Position numbers and translations under genes: made by a program. From the NCBI RefSeq assembly GCF_009857435.1, contig NZ_WWCK01000006.1:173029-237028 (forward strand): 64,000 nt of DNA, given 5' to 3'. The notes under the pieces are model-generated. The model was not told the origin of the DNA and did not search any database. It worked only from the letters and a program-made list of their open reading frames with translations. Source of the DNA: Duganella rivi (GTDB taxonomy: Bacteria > Pseudomonadota > Gammaproteobacteria > Burkholderiales > Burkholderiaceae_D). Positions 32,262-42,175 of the stretch are shown here, in pieces. Within the stretch, counting starts at the first letter, position 1. Each line of letters begins with the position of its first letter.

Positions 32262-32282
32262 CCCCGTACGGGGTCAGACCCC
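32253..32282. repeat. Perfect 30-bp palindrome (GGGGTCTGACCCC type) at a gene end
   Basis: GGGGTCTGACCCCGT followed by its exact reverse complement ACGGGGTCAGACCCC. It overlaps the cyclo-ligase stop codon. This GGGTCTGACCCC-type palindrome is frequent between genes in many proteobacteria as I remember, in a REP-like fashion. It can act as a strong hairpin between the convergent cyclo-ligase and metF genes. Confidence 0.85.
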
Positions 32283-32345
32283 ACGTCTCCGGTTTGCGGG
32301 GTGGCTGCGCGAGTTGGCGCTACATCAGGGGGTAAGGCTTGGGGG

Positions 32346-33173
32346 TTAGACTAACCGTTGCCACAGCGCGGTGGTGGCCGCAGCCTGGTTCATGCTGTAG
32401 AAATGCAGGCCCGGTGCGCCGCCCTTGAGCAGGCGCTCGCACAAGCCGCTCACCACATCGAGGCCAAAGGCCTTGATCGATGCGCTGTCGTCGCCAAAGC
32501 TGGCCAGCTTGAGTCGTACCCAGCGCGGAATCTCGGCGCCGCACATATCCGAGAAGCGCATCAGCTGCGTGTAGTTCGTGATCGGCATGATGCCGGCCAC
32601 GATAGGCACGTTGATGCCCAGCTTCTGCGTTTGCTCGACGAACTGGAAGTAGGCGTCGGCGTTGTAGAAGTACTGGGTGATGGCGGCATTGGCGCCGGCC
32701 TTCACCTTGCGTTCAAACGCCAGCAGGTCGTCTTGCGGCGACTTCGCTTGCGGGTGCACTTCCGGGTAGGCCGCCACTTCGATGTGGAACCAGTCGCCGG
32801 TTTCCTGGCGGATGAATTCCACCAGCTCATTCGCATAACGGAATTCGCCGGCCGCGCCATAGCCGCTCGGCAGGTCGCCGCGCAGCGCCACGATGCGCTT
32901 GATGTTGTGCGACTTGAACTCGGTGAGGATCTCGCGGATCGACTCGCGGGTGCCGCCCACGCAGGACAGGTGCGGCGCGGCGTCTTCGCCGGCGTTGAGG
33001 ATTTCGACCACGGTGTCCAGCGTACCGCGCTGCGTGCTGCCGCCGGCGCCGAAGGTCACCGAAAAATATTTAGGTTTGAGTTCGGACAGCTTGGCGCGCG
33101 TGGCGCGCAGCTTCTCCGCACCCTCCGCCGTTTTTGGCGGGAAGAATTCGATACTGAAGTTAGGATTGTCCAT
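32346..33173 (-). CDS. metF: 5,10-methylenetetrahydrofolate reductase
   Basis: 275 residues. It makes 5-methyl-THF for methionine synthesis, with FAD and NADH. FSIEFFPPKTAEGAEKL at the start, VTFGAGGSTQRGTLDTV, and HLSCVGGTRESIREIL with IVALRGDLPSG are the family marks. It overlaps the preceding small membrane-protein gene by 14 bases and lies downstream of ahcY on the same strand, in a methyl-cycle group. Confidence 0.95.
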   Translation of the reverse strand: MDNPNFSIEFFPPKTAEGAEKLRATRAKLSELKPKYFSVTFGAGGSTQRGTLDTVVEILNAGEDAAPHLSCVGGTRESIREILTEFKSHNIKRIVALRGDLPSGYGAAGEFRYANELVEFIRQETGDWFHIEVAAYPEVHPQAKSPQDDLLAFERKVKAGANAAITQYFYNADAYFQFVEQTQKLGINVPIVAGIMPITNYTQLMRFSDMCGAEIPRWVRLKLASFGDDSASIKAFGLDVVSGLCERLLKGGAPGLHFYSMNQAAATTALWQRLV

Positions 33174-33516
33174 CTGGGTTCTTCAAAAGTAAGGTCGACA
33201 AAGCCCAGGAAATCACGCTATACAACACGGCGCCGCCGACGGCCGACAGGAAGCTGTCGACGTGGAAGCCGTCCACCCATTGCGCCACCAGCCAAAACAT
33301 GAAGCCGTTGACGATGAAGATGAACAGGCCCAGTGACACCAAGGTCACGGGTAAAGTCAGCAACAGCAGCACGGGACGTATCAGCGTATTCACCAAGCCT
33401 AGTACAAGAGCCGCGACGAGGGCTGCGCCTATGCTTGTGACATCGACGGAATGCATGAGGTAAGGCACTGCCAGCAAGGCAACTGCATTGATTAACCAGG
33501 TAAGGACCAAACGCAT
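33160..33516 (-). CDS. Phage-holin-IV-like small membrane protein
   Basis: 118 residues from ATG 33516; upstream in-frame starts lie in the ahcY terminator. It has four hydrophobic helices (WLINAVALLAVPYLM, AALVAALVLGLVNTLI, LLLLTLPVTLVSLGLFIF, VGGAVLYSVISWALSTLLL) with the NTLIRPVLLLLTLPVT signature of the holin-IV/YvlD-like family. In bacteria these are ordinary inner-membrane proteins of unknown role; no phage genes are nearby. Its conserved place between ahcY and metF in this bacterial group suggests co-transcription only. Confidence 0.85.
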   Translation of the reverse strand: MRLVLTWLINAVALLAVPYLMHSVDVTSIGAALVAALVLGLVNTLIRPVLLLLTLPVTLVSLGLFIFIVNGFMFWLVAQWVDGFHVDSFLSAVGGAVLYSVISWALSTLLLKNPDGQS

Positions 33517-33536
33517 AAGAAGTTCTCGCTGCAAAA

Positions 33537-33577
33537 AAACAGGGCCAATGATCAGCATCGGCCCCGTTTTTAGTGGT
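33537..33577 (-). terminator. Intrinsic terminator of ahcY
   Basis: The plus strand shows AAAAACAGGGCC ... GGCCCCGTTTTT, a stem of about 7-10 bp with a 13-base loop ending in a T-run in both directions. It lies 3 bases behind the ahcY stop. Partial read-through would feed the downstream membrane-protein/metF pair. Confidence 0.7.
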
Positions 33578-33579
33578 GA

Positions 33580-35010
<1,431 letters not shown>

Positions 35011-35037
35011 GCCCTCCTTTCATGAGTTGAAAAAAGT

Positions 35038-35103
35038 AACGTGAGCGCGGTTGGGGATCTCCGAGCCTGGCGAATCAAGTTCGTCGCAGCGCTCCTCGGA
35101 GCG
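35038..35103 (-). promoter_or_regulatory. S-adenosylhomocysteine (SAH) riboswitch
   Basis: On the minus strand the leader reads CTCCGAGGAGCGCTGCGACG, a variable hairpin (AACTTGATTCG), CCAGGCTCGGAGATC, then CAACCGCGCTCACGT. CTCCGAG pairs with CTCGGAG, and AGCGC(TGC) pairs with GCGCT as the pseudoknot-type element; these match the SAH aptamer found in front of ahcY in beta- and gammaproteobacteria. The expected output is activation of ahcY on SAH binding. A -10-like TAAAAT (35107-35112) places the transcript start right at the aptamer's 5' end. Confidence 0.92.
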
Positions 35104-35114
35104 AGGATTTTAAC

Positions 35115-35140
35115 AAAAAAAAACGCCCCGCAGGGCGTTT
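35115..35140. terminator. Intrinsic terminator of metK, overlapping the ahcY promoter
   Basis: Stem AAACGCCC (35121-35128) / GGGCGTTT (35133-35140), 4-base loop. The minus-strand T-run continues through 35115, immediately followed by the ahcY -10-like box, so metK termination and ahcY initiation lie within about 30 bases. Confidence 0.9.
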
Positions 35141-35158
35141 TTTACTGAACAGGCAGGC

Positions 35159-36325
35159 TTACTTCAGGCCGGCGGCGGCGCGCAGGATGGCGGCTTTGTC
35201 GGTGCGTTCCCAGGTGAATTCTGGTTCTTCGCGGCCGAAGTGGCCATACGCTGCGGTCTTGGCGTAGATAGGACGCAGCAGATCCAGCATCTGCACGATG
35301 CCTTTCGGACGCAGGTCGAAGTGCTCCATCACCAGCTGGGCGATTTTCTCGTCGGAGATCACGCCGGTGCCTTCGGTGTACACGGTGATGTTGATCGGAC
35401 GCGCCACGCCGATCGCGTACGATACCTGCACCTGGCACTGGCGCGCCAGGCCGGCTGCCACCACGTTCTTGGCCACGTAGCGCGCTGCGTACGCTGCCGA
35501 GCGGTCGACCTTGGATGGATCCTTGCCCGAGAACGCGCCGCCGCCGTGCGGCGAGGCGCCGCCGTAGGTGTCAACGATGATCTTGCGGCCGGTCAGGCCG
35601 CAGTCGCCCTGCGGGCCGCCGATGACGAAACGGCCGGTCGGGTTGACCAGGTACTTGGTGTCCTGCAGCCACTCTTTCGGCAGCACCGGCTTGATGATTT
35701 CCTCGATCACCGCTTCTTCGATCTGCTTGTGCTGCATTTCCGGCGCGTGCTGGGTCGACAGCACCACGGTGTCTACCGCTACCGGGCGGCCGTTCACGTA
35801 GCGCAGGGTCACTTGCGACTTCGCATCTGGACGCAGCCATGGCAGGCGGCCGTCCTTGCGCAGCTGCGACTGGCGCTCGACCAGACGGTGCGAGTAGTGA
35901 ATCGCGGCCGGCATCAGCTCGGCGGTTTCATCGCAAGCGTAGCCGAACATCAGGCCCTGGTCGCCCGCGCCCTGATCCAGGTCGATACCGGCGCCTTCGT
36001 CCACGCCCTGGGCGATGTCCGGCGATTGCTTGTCGTAAGCCACCAGCACCGCGCAGCCGCGGTAGTCGATACCGTAGTCGGTATTGTCGTAACCGATGCG
36101 CTTGATGGTTTCACGCGCGACTTGAATATAATCGACGTTGGCGTGGGTGGTGATTTCACCGGCCAGCACGACCAGACCGGTGTTGCACAGCGTTTCAGCG
36201 GCAACACGGGCTTTCGGGTCCTGGGCCAGAATCGCGTCGAGGATGGCGTCGGAAATTTGGTCAGCTACCTTGTCTGGGTGACCTTCCGAGACGGATTCCG
36301 AGGTGAAAAGATAATCATTAGACAT
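35159..36325 (-). CDS. metK: S-adenosylmethionine synthetase
   Basis: 388 residues from ATG 36325, preceded by AGGAGCTTGCG. It makes SAM from methionine and ATP. FTSESVSEGHPDKVADQISDAILDAIL, the hexapeptide-type GAGDQGLMFGYAC and GGGAFSGKDPSKVDRSAAYAAR phosphate loop are all present. It is followed by ahcY; product and substrate of the SAM cycle are thus encoded in line. The 5' leader (36326-36500) shows no aptamer I recognise. Confidence 0.97.
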   Translation of the reverse strand: MSNDYLFTSESVSEGHPDKVADQISDAILDAILAQDPKARVAAETLCNTGLVVLAGEITTHANVDYIQVARETIKRIGYDNTDYGIDYRGCAVLVAYDKQSPDIAQGVDEGAGIDLDQGAGDQGLMFGYACDETAELMPAAIHYSHRLVERQSQLRKDGRLPWLRPDAKSQVTLRYVNGRPVAVDTVVLSTQHAPEMQHKQIEEAVIEEIIKPVLPKEWLQDTKYLVNPTGRFVIGGPQGDCGLTGRKIIVDTYGGASPHGGGAFSGKDPSKVDRSAAYAARYVAKNVVAAGLARQCQVQVSYAIGVARPINITVYTEGTGVISDEKIAQLVMEHFDLRPKGIVQMLDLLRPIYAKTAAYGHFGREEPEFTWERTDKAAILRAAAGLK

Positions 36326-36511
36326 CGCAAGCTCCTGATATGGTGTAAAAATTTTGTCGCATACCAACACGGCTTGCGACGCTTTAGCGATATTTATATC
36401 CCGCATCGCAAGTTGTCATTAACTCAGCGGTACTACGAACTACTCCTACTTAACGTGGTATTTTACGCTTTTTTAAAAAAACTTGCTCCTAACACAGGCT
36501 GAACACACCCC

Positions 36512-37372
36512 ATGCTGGTACCGATTTTCCGTTTTTTGTCGATTTTCCCCCTGCCCGTACTGCACGCGGCCGGCGCCGCGCTGGGCTGGCTGGTGTACTG
36601 GGCCTCGCCATCTTACCGCCGCCGCATGCGCGACAATATGCGCCAGGCCGGCATGGCGCAGCACTTGCACGCCGCCGTCGCCGAGGCCGGTAAAAGCATC
36701 ATCGAGCTGCCTTTCATCTGGTGCGCCGACCCGGCGCGCGTGTCGCGCCACGCCACCCTGGAAAACTGGGAACTGGTGCAAACCGAGCTCGACGCCGGCA
36801 AGGGCATTGTGTTCATGACGCCACACCTGGGCTGCTTTGAAATCGTGGCGCAGGAAATCGCGCTGCGCACCGAGCTGATGGTGATGTACCGCCCGCCTAA
36901 AAAAGCAGCACTGAAACCGCTGATCGAGGGCGCGCGCGCGCGCAAGAACCTGCTGCTGGCGCCGGCCAATATGTCGGGCGTGCGCATGCTGGCCAAGTTC
37001 CTCAAGAAGGGCCAGCCGGTTGGCGTGCTGCCCGACCAGGTGCCGCAGGAAGGCGAAGGCGTGTGGGCCACCTTCTTCGGCCGCGACGCCTACACCATGA
37101 CGCTGCCGGCCAAATTGGCCCAGCTCGGCGATGCCACCATCATCATCACCTACGCCGAACGCCTCCCGGGCGGACGCGGCTATGTGGTACGCTTCGTGCC
37201 CTTTGACGGGACGCTGGACGGCGATAGCGCCGCCCAGGCGCAGGCCATCAACCACGCCATGGAGCGCCTGATCGTCCGCAGCCCGTCGCAATATTACTGG
37301 AGCTATAACCGCTACAAGGTGCCGAACGGCATTCAGGCGCCGTCGGCGGCCAAGGCGAAGGATCAAGCATGA
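36512..37372 (+). CDS. Lysophospholipid / lipid A acyltransferase family protein (first copy)
   Basis: 286 residues. One N-terminal membrane segment (FRFLSIFPLPVLHAAGAALGWLVYW), then the LpxL/HtrB-type acyltransferase domain with H-x4-E in TPHLGCFEIVAQEIA, MYRPPKKAALKPLIEGARAR, and GVLPDQVPQEGEGVW. It adds a secondary acyl chain to lipid A (or a related lipid) at the inner membrane. The next gene is a paralogue that starts within its stop (ATGA), so the two are translationally coupled. Which acyl position each serves is not readable. Confidence 0.88.
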   Translation: MLVPIFRFLSIFPLPVLHAAGAALGWLVYWASPSYRRRMRDNMRQAGMAQHLHAAVAEAGKSIIELPFIWCADPARVSRHATLENWELVQTELDAGKGIVFMTPHLGCFEIVAQEIALRTELMVMYRPPKKAALKPLIEGARARKNLLLAPANMSGVRMLAKFLKKGQPVGVLPDQVPQEGEGVWATFFGRDAYTMTLPAKLAQLGDATIIITYAERLPGGRGYVVRFVPFDGTLDGDSAAQAQAINHAMERLIVRSPSQYYWSYNRYKVPNGIQAPSAAKAKDQA

Positions 37373-38247
37373 AATTGATGTTGGGAATAATGTGGCTGCT
37401 GCACTGGCTGCCGCTACCGCTGCTGGGCCGCTTTGGCGACGCCATCGGCAGCTTGCTGTTCATGGTGCTGCGCTCGCGCCGCCATATCGCGCTGACCAAT
37501 CTGCGCCTGTGCATGCCGGAGCTGACCGAGGCGCAGCGCGTCGATATCGCGCACCGCCACTTCCAGGCCTACTCGCGCAGCGTGTGGGAACGCGCGGTGC
37601 TGTGGTGGGCGCCGGAGTCGCGCCTGAAGCGCCTGATCACCATCGACCCGGACGGCGTGATCCCGGTGGCCGAGATGACCGAAAAGCCGACCATCCTGCT
37701 GTGCCCGCACTTCGTCTGCCTCGACGTGGCCGGCGCCTCGATCGCCATGGAAGCCAGCGCTTCCTCGATGTACGTGACGCAGAAGAACGCCGCCTTCGAC
37801 AAGGTGCTGCGCGCCGGCCGTGCGCGCTTCAAGCCGGTGAAACTGTTCACGCGCCAGGACGGCATCAAGCCCATCCTGCGCGCGCTGCGCGACAAGCTGC
37901 CCTACTTCATGCTGCCGGACATGGATTTCGGCGAGAAGGACGCCGAGTTCGTGCCCTTCTTCGGCATCGATGCGGCCACCCTGACCGCCACCGCCCGCAT
38001 CGCCGCCACCACCGGCGCGCAAGTGATGCCGGTGATTGCCACCTTCCTGCCGAATTACCAGGGATGGCGTGTGAAATTCTACCCAGTGTGGGACAATTAT
38101 CCCGGTGAGGATATTGTGGCCGCCACCCGCCGCATGAACCAGTTCATCGAGGAACGCGTGCGCGAAGCCCCGGCCGAATATTTCTGGACCCACAAACGCT
38201 TCAAGACGCGCCCGAATGGCGAGCCTTCGCTGTACAGCAAACACTAA
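37369..38247 (+). CDS. Lipid A acyltransferase family protein (second copy)
   Basis: 292 residues, same family as the upstream gene, with FGDAIGSLLFMVLRSRRHIALTNLRLC, H-x4-D in CPHFVCLDVAGAS, and MLPDMDFGEKDAEFVPFFG. The Asp in place of Glu is usual in the LpxL/LpxM family. The tandem pair followed by dapF is a recurring arrangement in betaproteobacteria. Confidence 0.88.
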   Translation: MKLMLGIMWLLHWLPLPLLGRFGDAIGSLLFMVLRSRRHIALTNLRLCMPELTEAQRVDIAHRHFQAYSRSVWERAVLWWAPESRLKRLITIDPDGVIPVAEMTEKPTILLCPHFVCLDVAGASIAMEASASSMYVTQKNAAFDKVLRAGRARFKPVKLFTRQDGIKPILRALRDKLPYFMLPDMDFGEKDAEFVPFFGIDAATLTATARIAATTGAQVMPVIATFLPNYQGWRVKFYPVWDNYPGEDIVAATRRMNQFIEERVREAPAEYFWTHKRFKTRPNGEPSLYSKH

Positions 38248-38254
38248 ACCGCCC

Positions 38255-39118
38255 ATGAAACTGAAATTCACCAAAATGCACGGCGCCGGCAATGACTTCG
38301 TGGTCATCGACGGCGTCAACCAGCACATCGATTTCACGCCTGCGCAGTGGAAGCTGCTGGGCGACCGCCGTTTCGGCGTAGGCGCCGACCAGATCCTGCT
38401 GGTGGAAAAGCCAACCGAGGCCGGCTGCGATTTCCGCTACCGCATCTTCAACGCCGACGGCGGCGAGGTCGAACAATGCGGCAACGGCTCGCGCGCCTTC
38501 GTCAAGTTCGTGTCGGAAAAAGGCTTGACCGACAAGCGCAGCATCAGCGTGCAGACCAAGGCCGGCGTGATTGCGCCGCGCCTGGAAGCCAACGGCAGCA
38601 TCACGGTCGACATGGGCGCGCCGATCCTGGAACCGGGCCGGGTGCCGTTTGAAACCGAAGGCTTGCACGGCGAGCAGCAAGGCAGCGACACGCTGTGGCC
38701 GCTGGTGCTGGAACTGGGCGGCGCGCGCGAAAGCGTGCTGATTTCGGTGGTGTCGATGGGCAATCCGCACGCGGTGCAGATTGTCGACGATGTCGAGACC
38801 GCGCCGGTAGAGCTGACCGGCCCGCTGATCGAACATCACCCGCGCTTCCCCAAGCGCGTCAACGCCGGCTTCATGCAAATTCTTAACCGCCAGCACGTGA
38901 AATTGCGCGTGTTCGAGCGCGGCGTCGGCGAAACGCTGGCCTGCGGCACCGGCGCCTGCGCGGCGGCCGTGGCCGGCATTCGCCGCGGCCTGCTGGACAG
39001 CCCGGTGCGCATCGACGCGCGCGGCGGCCAGCTGTCGATTGCATGGGATGGCGAAGGCACGCCGGTATGGCTGACCGGGCCTGCCGTGACCGTGTTTGAA
39101 GGCGAGATCGAAATCTAA
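38255..39118 (+). CDS. dapF: Diaminopimelate epimerase
   Basis: 287 residues from ATG 38255 (MKLKFTKMHGAGNDFVVIDG); the upstream frame extension overlaps the acyltransferase gene and is not conserved-looking. It interconverts LL- and meso-diaminopimelate for lysine and peptidoglycan. The two catalytic cysteines are visible in NADGGEVEQCGNGSRAF and GETLACGTGACAAA. The stop overlaps by 3 bases the stop of the convergent Sel1-repeat gene. Confidence 0.96.
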   Translation: MKLKFTKMHGAGNDFVVIDGVNQHIDFTPAQWKLLGDRRFGVGADQILLVEKPTEAGCDFRYRIFNADGGEVEQCGNGSRAFVKFVSEKGLTDKRSISVQTKAGVIAPRLEANGSITVDMGAPILEPGRVPFETEGLHGEQQGSDTLWPLVLELGGARESVLISVVSMGNPHAVQIVDDVETAPVELTGPLIEHHPRFPKRVNAGFMQILNRQHVKLRVFERGVGETLACGTGACAAAVAGIRRGLLDSPVRIDARGGQLSIAWDGEGTPVWLTGPAVTVFEGEIEI

Positions 39119-40647
39119 GCCGCCAGCAAATCGTCCGGCAGCCAGGTTTTGAGCCGGTACAGGCGCTGGCGGTAGTTGCCTTCCAGCCCGTCCGGGCCGC
39201 TGTCGATCGATTCAAACAGGCGCACGATGCGGTCGAGCGCCTGCCGTTCGCGCGCCGTGCGCAGCAGCACCAGCCGGCGCTTGCTGCGGCCGTAGCTGGC
39301 GCGGATATCGACCACCAGGCAATGGCCCTGGTCGGCCGCTTTCACATCGAGCAGCAATGCTTCCGCCCGGCTCAGGCCGAACAGCGCGGCCAGCTCCAGC
39401 CGCGCCGCCAGCAAGGGCTGGCTTTCCAATAATTCCCGCGTCAGGCAGGTGACGATATCGGTCATCCAGTCGGCCTCCTTGGGCGAGGCGACGATGCGCG
39501 CCAACGCCGTTTCCGCCTCCTTGCAGCCCTGCGCTGCGGCTTTTTGCAGCCAGTACGCGGCGCGTATGTCGCTGTGCTCGTCGGTGCGGCGGTTGCGCCA
39601 CGCGTACATGCCGCACTCCAGCTGAGCGCCGCTGTGGCCCATTTCCGCCGCGCGTTCGAGATAGCTTTGCGCCTCGGCCACGCAGCGCTGCGAGAACTCC
39701 GGTTTCAAATAAATCCGCGACAGCGCAAACCACGCTTCCGCCAAGCCCTGTTCGCCGGCCAAGGTCAGCCAGCGGATCGCGCGCTTGAAGTTGACGGCGG
39801 CAATGCCGTGGCTCTGGCGCTTGCCGTCGCCATCCATGCGCGCAAACCACAGGCCCAGCGCCAGCTGGGCATTGCGGTCGCCGCCGTAGGCCGCCAGCTC
39901 GCGGCACTGCTGCAATTCAGCGTCGGGCTCGGCCGCGGCCAGCAGTTCGGCGCAGCGCGCCAGCAGCAGCACTTGCGGCGGCCCCGGTAGCCAATCGCCG
40001 TTGCGGGCGGCCTCGGCGTCGGCGGGGGCGCCGGCGAGCAGGCGGCGCAGCAAAGGCCGCGCCTGCGCCAAAAACGCGGTGTGGTCTTGCTGCCACAGTT
40101 GTTCCAGCCGCGCCTCGTCTTCCGATGAAATAACGTTGTCGGCGCGCCACGCTTGCTGCGCCGGGCGGCGCGCGGCCAGCGGACGCGCACTGCGCTGCAC
40201 CGGCGGCGGTGCGCTCAGCGGCAGGCCGCCGGCGCGGTTGGCCAACAGCCATTGCGCCTCCGGCAAGCCGGCGCGCGCGGCGGCCTCCAGTGCTTGCTGC
40301 GCCTTCGGCCGCAGGGCGGTGCTCTCCGGCGAAGCTGGGCCTTGCAGCACCAGTTGCGCCAGCACCAGTCCGGCCTGGGCGATGCCGGCATCGTAGGCGC
40401 GCTGGTACCAGCGCAGCGCGTCGGGCAGGCTGTGTTGGGCAATTTCAAATGGAATGTGGCTGCCGATCAGCTGCCACGCCTCGTCTTGCTCTTGCTGGGC
40501 GGCGCGGCTGAGCCAATGCAGGGCGGTCGGTACGTTGAGCGGCAACCCAGCGCCGCCGAACAAGTACAACTTGCCCAGTGCCAGTTGGCAGCCTGCGTCT
40601 CCCGCGCGGGCGCCCCGGATGATCCCTAACTCTTCTCGATTAGCCAT
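39115..40647 (-). CDS. Sel1-like/TPR repeat protein
   Basis: 510 residues from ATG 40647 (MANREELGIIRGARAGD); the frame is open further upstream but without ribosome site or plausible sequence. At least seven Sel1-like units of ~36 residues are visible (AGCQLALGKLYLFGG...ALHWLSRAA, ALRWYQRAYDAG, AIRWLTLAGEQGLAEAWFALSRIYL, AQSYLERAAEMGHSGAQLECGMYA, AAYWLQKAAAQGCKEAE). No signal peptide is seen, so it is a cytosolic protein-protein interaction scaffold of unknown partner. The C-terminal ~120 residues are not repeat-like. Confidence 0.82.
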   Translation of the reverse strand: MANREELGIIRGARAGDAGCQLALGKLYLFGGAGLPLNVPTALHWLSRAAQQEQDEAWQLIGSHIPFEIAQHSLPDALRWYQRAYDAGIAQAGLVLAQLVLQGPASPESTALRPKAQQALEAAARAGLPEAQWLLANRAGGLPLSAPPPVQRSARPLAARRPAQQAWRADNVISSEDEARLEQLWQQDHTAFLAQARPLLRRLLAGAPADAEAARNGDWLPGPPQVLLLARCAELLAAAEPDAELQQCRELAAYGGDRNAQLALGLWFARMDGDGKRQSHGIAAVNFKRAIRWLTLAGEQGLAEAWFALSRIYLKPEFSQRCVAEAQSYLERAAEMGHSGAQLECGMYAWRNRRTDEHSDIRAAYWLQKAAAQGCKEAETALARIVASPKEADWMTDIVTCLTRELLESQPLLAARLELAALFGLSRAEALLLDVKAADQGHCLVVDIRASYGRSKRRLVLLRTARERQALDRIVRLFESIDSGPDGLEGNYRQRLYRLKTWLPDDLLAA

Positions 40648-41006
40648 CGTCTCTGTGTTATTTTTTGGACCCTTATGCCCCCAGTGTAGCGTGCGATCTG
40701 CGCCACACACTAAACAATTAGCGCGCCGGCTTGATCTGGCACAAGCGCTGCCCCCCTGTTCCGCCTGTACGCTAGAGCTGTTTTGATGCCCGTATGAAAG
40801 CAATTCACGCAAAAAACGCGCGAAATGACGGGGCTGACAAGCGTTTCAAAAATACAACAAGAAGCCCGGGTTCTGCGGCTTTCGACCAAAACAAGCCGTC
40901 ACAATCGACCATTCCGGCACAAACCGGGCAGCGACCAATTAAGGTTCTAGCAACCGGCGGTCACGCAGCGGTGGGGATGAGAATTACACTTATAAAGGAA
41001 TAACAA
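40648..41006. promoter_or_regulatory. 359-bp divergent control region between Sel1-repeat gene and porin
   Basis: No gene. It should carry both divergent promoters. TTGATCTGGCACAA at 40731-40744 resembles an FNR/ANR-type box with one good half. The porin ribosome site is AAAGGAATAACAA at its right end. No hairpin with T-run was seen. The FNR assignment is weak. Confidence 0.35.
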
Positions 41007-42059
41007 ATGAAGAAATCTTTGTTGGCTCTGGCACTCATGGGCGTATTCTCCGTCGCCCACGCGCAATCGTCCGTGACCATTTATGGTACGCTGGACGCGG
41101 GTGTTTCACGGCGCACGGATACCGACCTGACCGCGGTCGGCAAACGCGACAACAACAAACTGGGCTTCCGCGGCGTGGAAGATCTGGGCAGCGGCTTGAA
41201 AGCCCTGTTCCAACTGGAAATCCGCTACGAGCCGGACACCGGCGTGATTGAAAGCACCGTGCGTCCGCTGTTCCAGGGCCAGAGCCGGGTCGGCCTGCAA
41301 GGCGACTTCGGTACTGTCCGCCTCGGTCGCGGCCTGACGGCCTTCCAGGAAACCAGCACCGCCTACGAACCATGGTCGGGCATGCCTGCGGTGGCCGGCT
41401 ACCAGACCGACCTGCAAGTGGCCGGCTACACCTCCGACCCGCTGAGCGTGGCCGGCAACTCGCTGAACCGCTTCTCCAACGCGGTGTTCTACAACAGCCC
41501 GGTGATCGGCGGCATCTTCCAGCTGAACGTGACGGTGGCCACCAAGGAAGCCAACGGCAACCCGGTCATCATCGGCCGCGGCACGGCTGCCGCACCGCAA
41601 TTCCCGGCCAACACCATGGCCAAGACCAACCCTTACTCGGTCAGTGCCACCGTGACCCAGGGCCCGTTCTCGGCCTATGGCGCCTACGAGCGCAACGCCG
41701 TGGAAACCAAGCTGTGGTCGGTCGGCGCCTCGTTCAAAGCCACCAAGGACTTGAAACTGATGGGCTCCTACCAGCGCCAGGACCAGGACAACAGCGTGCC
41801 GATCAACCCGATCACCAAGGCCTGGCTGGTGGGCGCCAACTACAACGTCGGCGCCGGCCTGATCCGTGCCGGTATCGGCCGCAAGACCCCGGACAACGTG
41901 CTGAACTCGGCGGCCATCGCCAAGACCAAGCAATTCTCGCTCGGCTACGACTACAACCTGTCGCCGCGCACCTACCTGTATGTGGACGGCACCCGCAAGA
42001 AAATCACGCCGGCCACCACCTTCAATTTCTACTCTGTCGGTATCCACCACAACTTCTAA
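41007..42059 (+). CDS. Gram-negative general porin
   Basis: 350 residues, signal peptide MKKSLLALALMGVFSVAHAQ, mature start SSVTIYGTLDAGVSRR, a classic betaproteobacterial porin opening. FRGVEDLGSGLKALFQLE and RVGLQGDFGTVRLGR are the next conserved strands, and the terminal strand ends FYSVGIHHNF with the C-terminal Phe needed for barrel assembly. It is a 16-strand trimeric diffusion channel by family. Monocistronic, closed by a strong terminator. Confidence 0.95.
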   Translation: MKKSLLALALMGVFSVAHAQSSVTIYGTLDAGVSRRTDTDLTAVGKRDNNKLGFRGVEDLGSGLKALFQLEIRYEPDTGVIESTVRPLFQGQSRVGLQGDFGTVRLGRGLTAFQETSTAYEPWSGMPAVAGYQTDLQVAGYTSDPLSVAGNSLNRFSNAVFYNSPVIGGIFQLNVTVATKEANGNPVIIGRGTAAAPQFPANTMAKTNPYSVSATVTQGPFSAYGAYERNAVETKLWSVGASFKATKDLKLMGSYQRQDQDNSVPINPITKAWLVGANYNVGAGLIRAGIGRKTPDNVLNSAAIAKTKQFSLGYDYNLSPRTYLYVDGTRKKITPATTFNFYSVGIHHNF

Positions 42060-42101
42060 ACGGCGCAGTCGGCAAGAACTGCCAGCGTGAGTTGGGGAAT
42101 G

Positions 42102-42132
42102 ACGGGCATGGGACACCATGTCCGTTTTTTTT
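42102..42132 (+). terminator. Intrinsic terminator of the porin gene
   Basis: ACGGGCATGG (42102-42111) pairs with CCATGTCCGT (42116-42125) including one G-U, 4-base loop, followed by eight T residues. Confidence 0.92.
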
Positions 42133-42175
42133 CGTTTAAAATTGCACACCACTTACGCCTAGACCAAGTACCTCG

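Noticed and set aside
32253..32282. Phage or plasmid attachment site at the palindrome
   Set aside because: There is no second copy or integrase gene; the GGGTCTGACCCC-type palindrome is a common intergenic repeat.
33160..33516. Prophage remnant suggested by a phage-holin-like protein
   Set aside because: The family is a widespread bacterial membrane protein, it lies inside a methyl-cycle gene group, and no other phage gene is present.
36326..36500. SAM riboswitch in the metK leader
   Set aside because: I could not find the helices or conserved bases of SAM-I, SAM-II or SAM/SAH aptamers; the 175-base leader has no obvious conserved fold.
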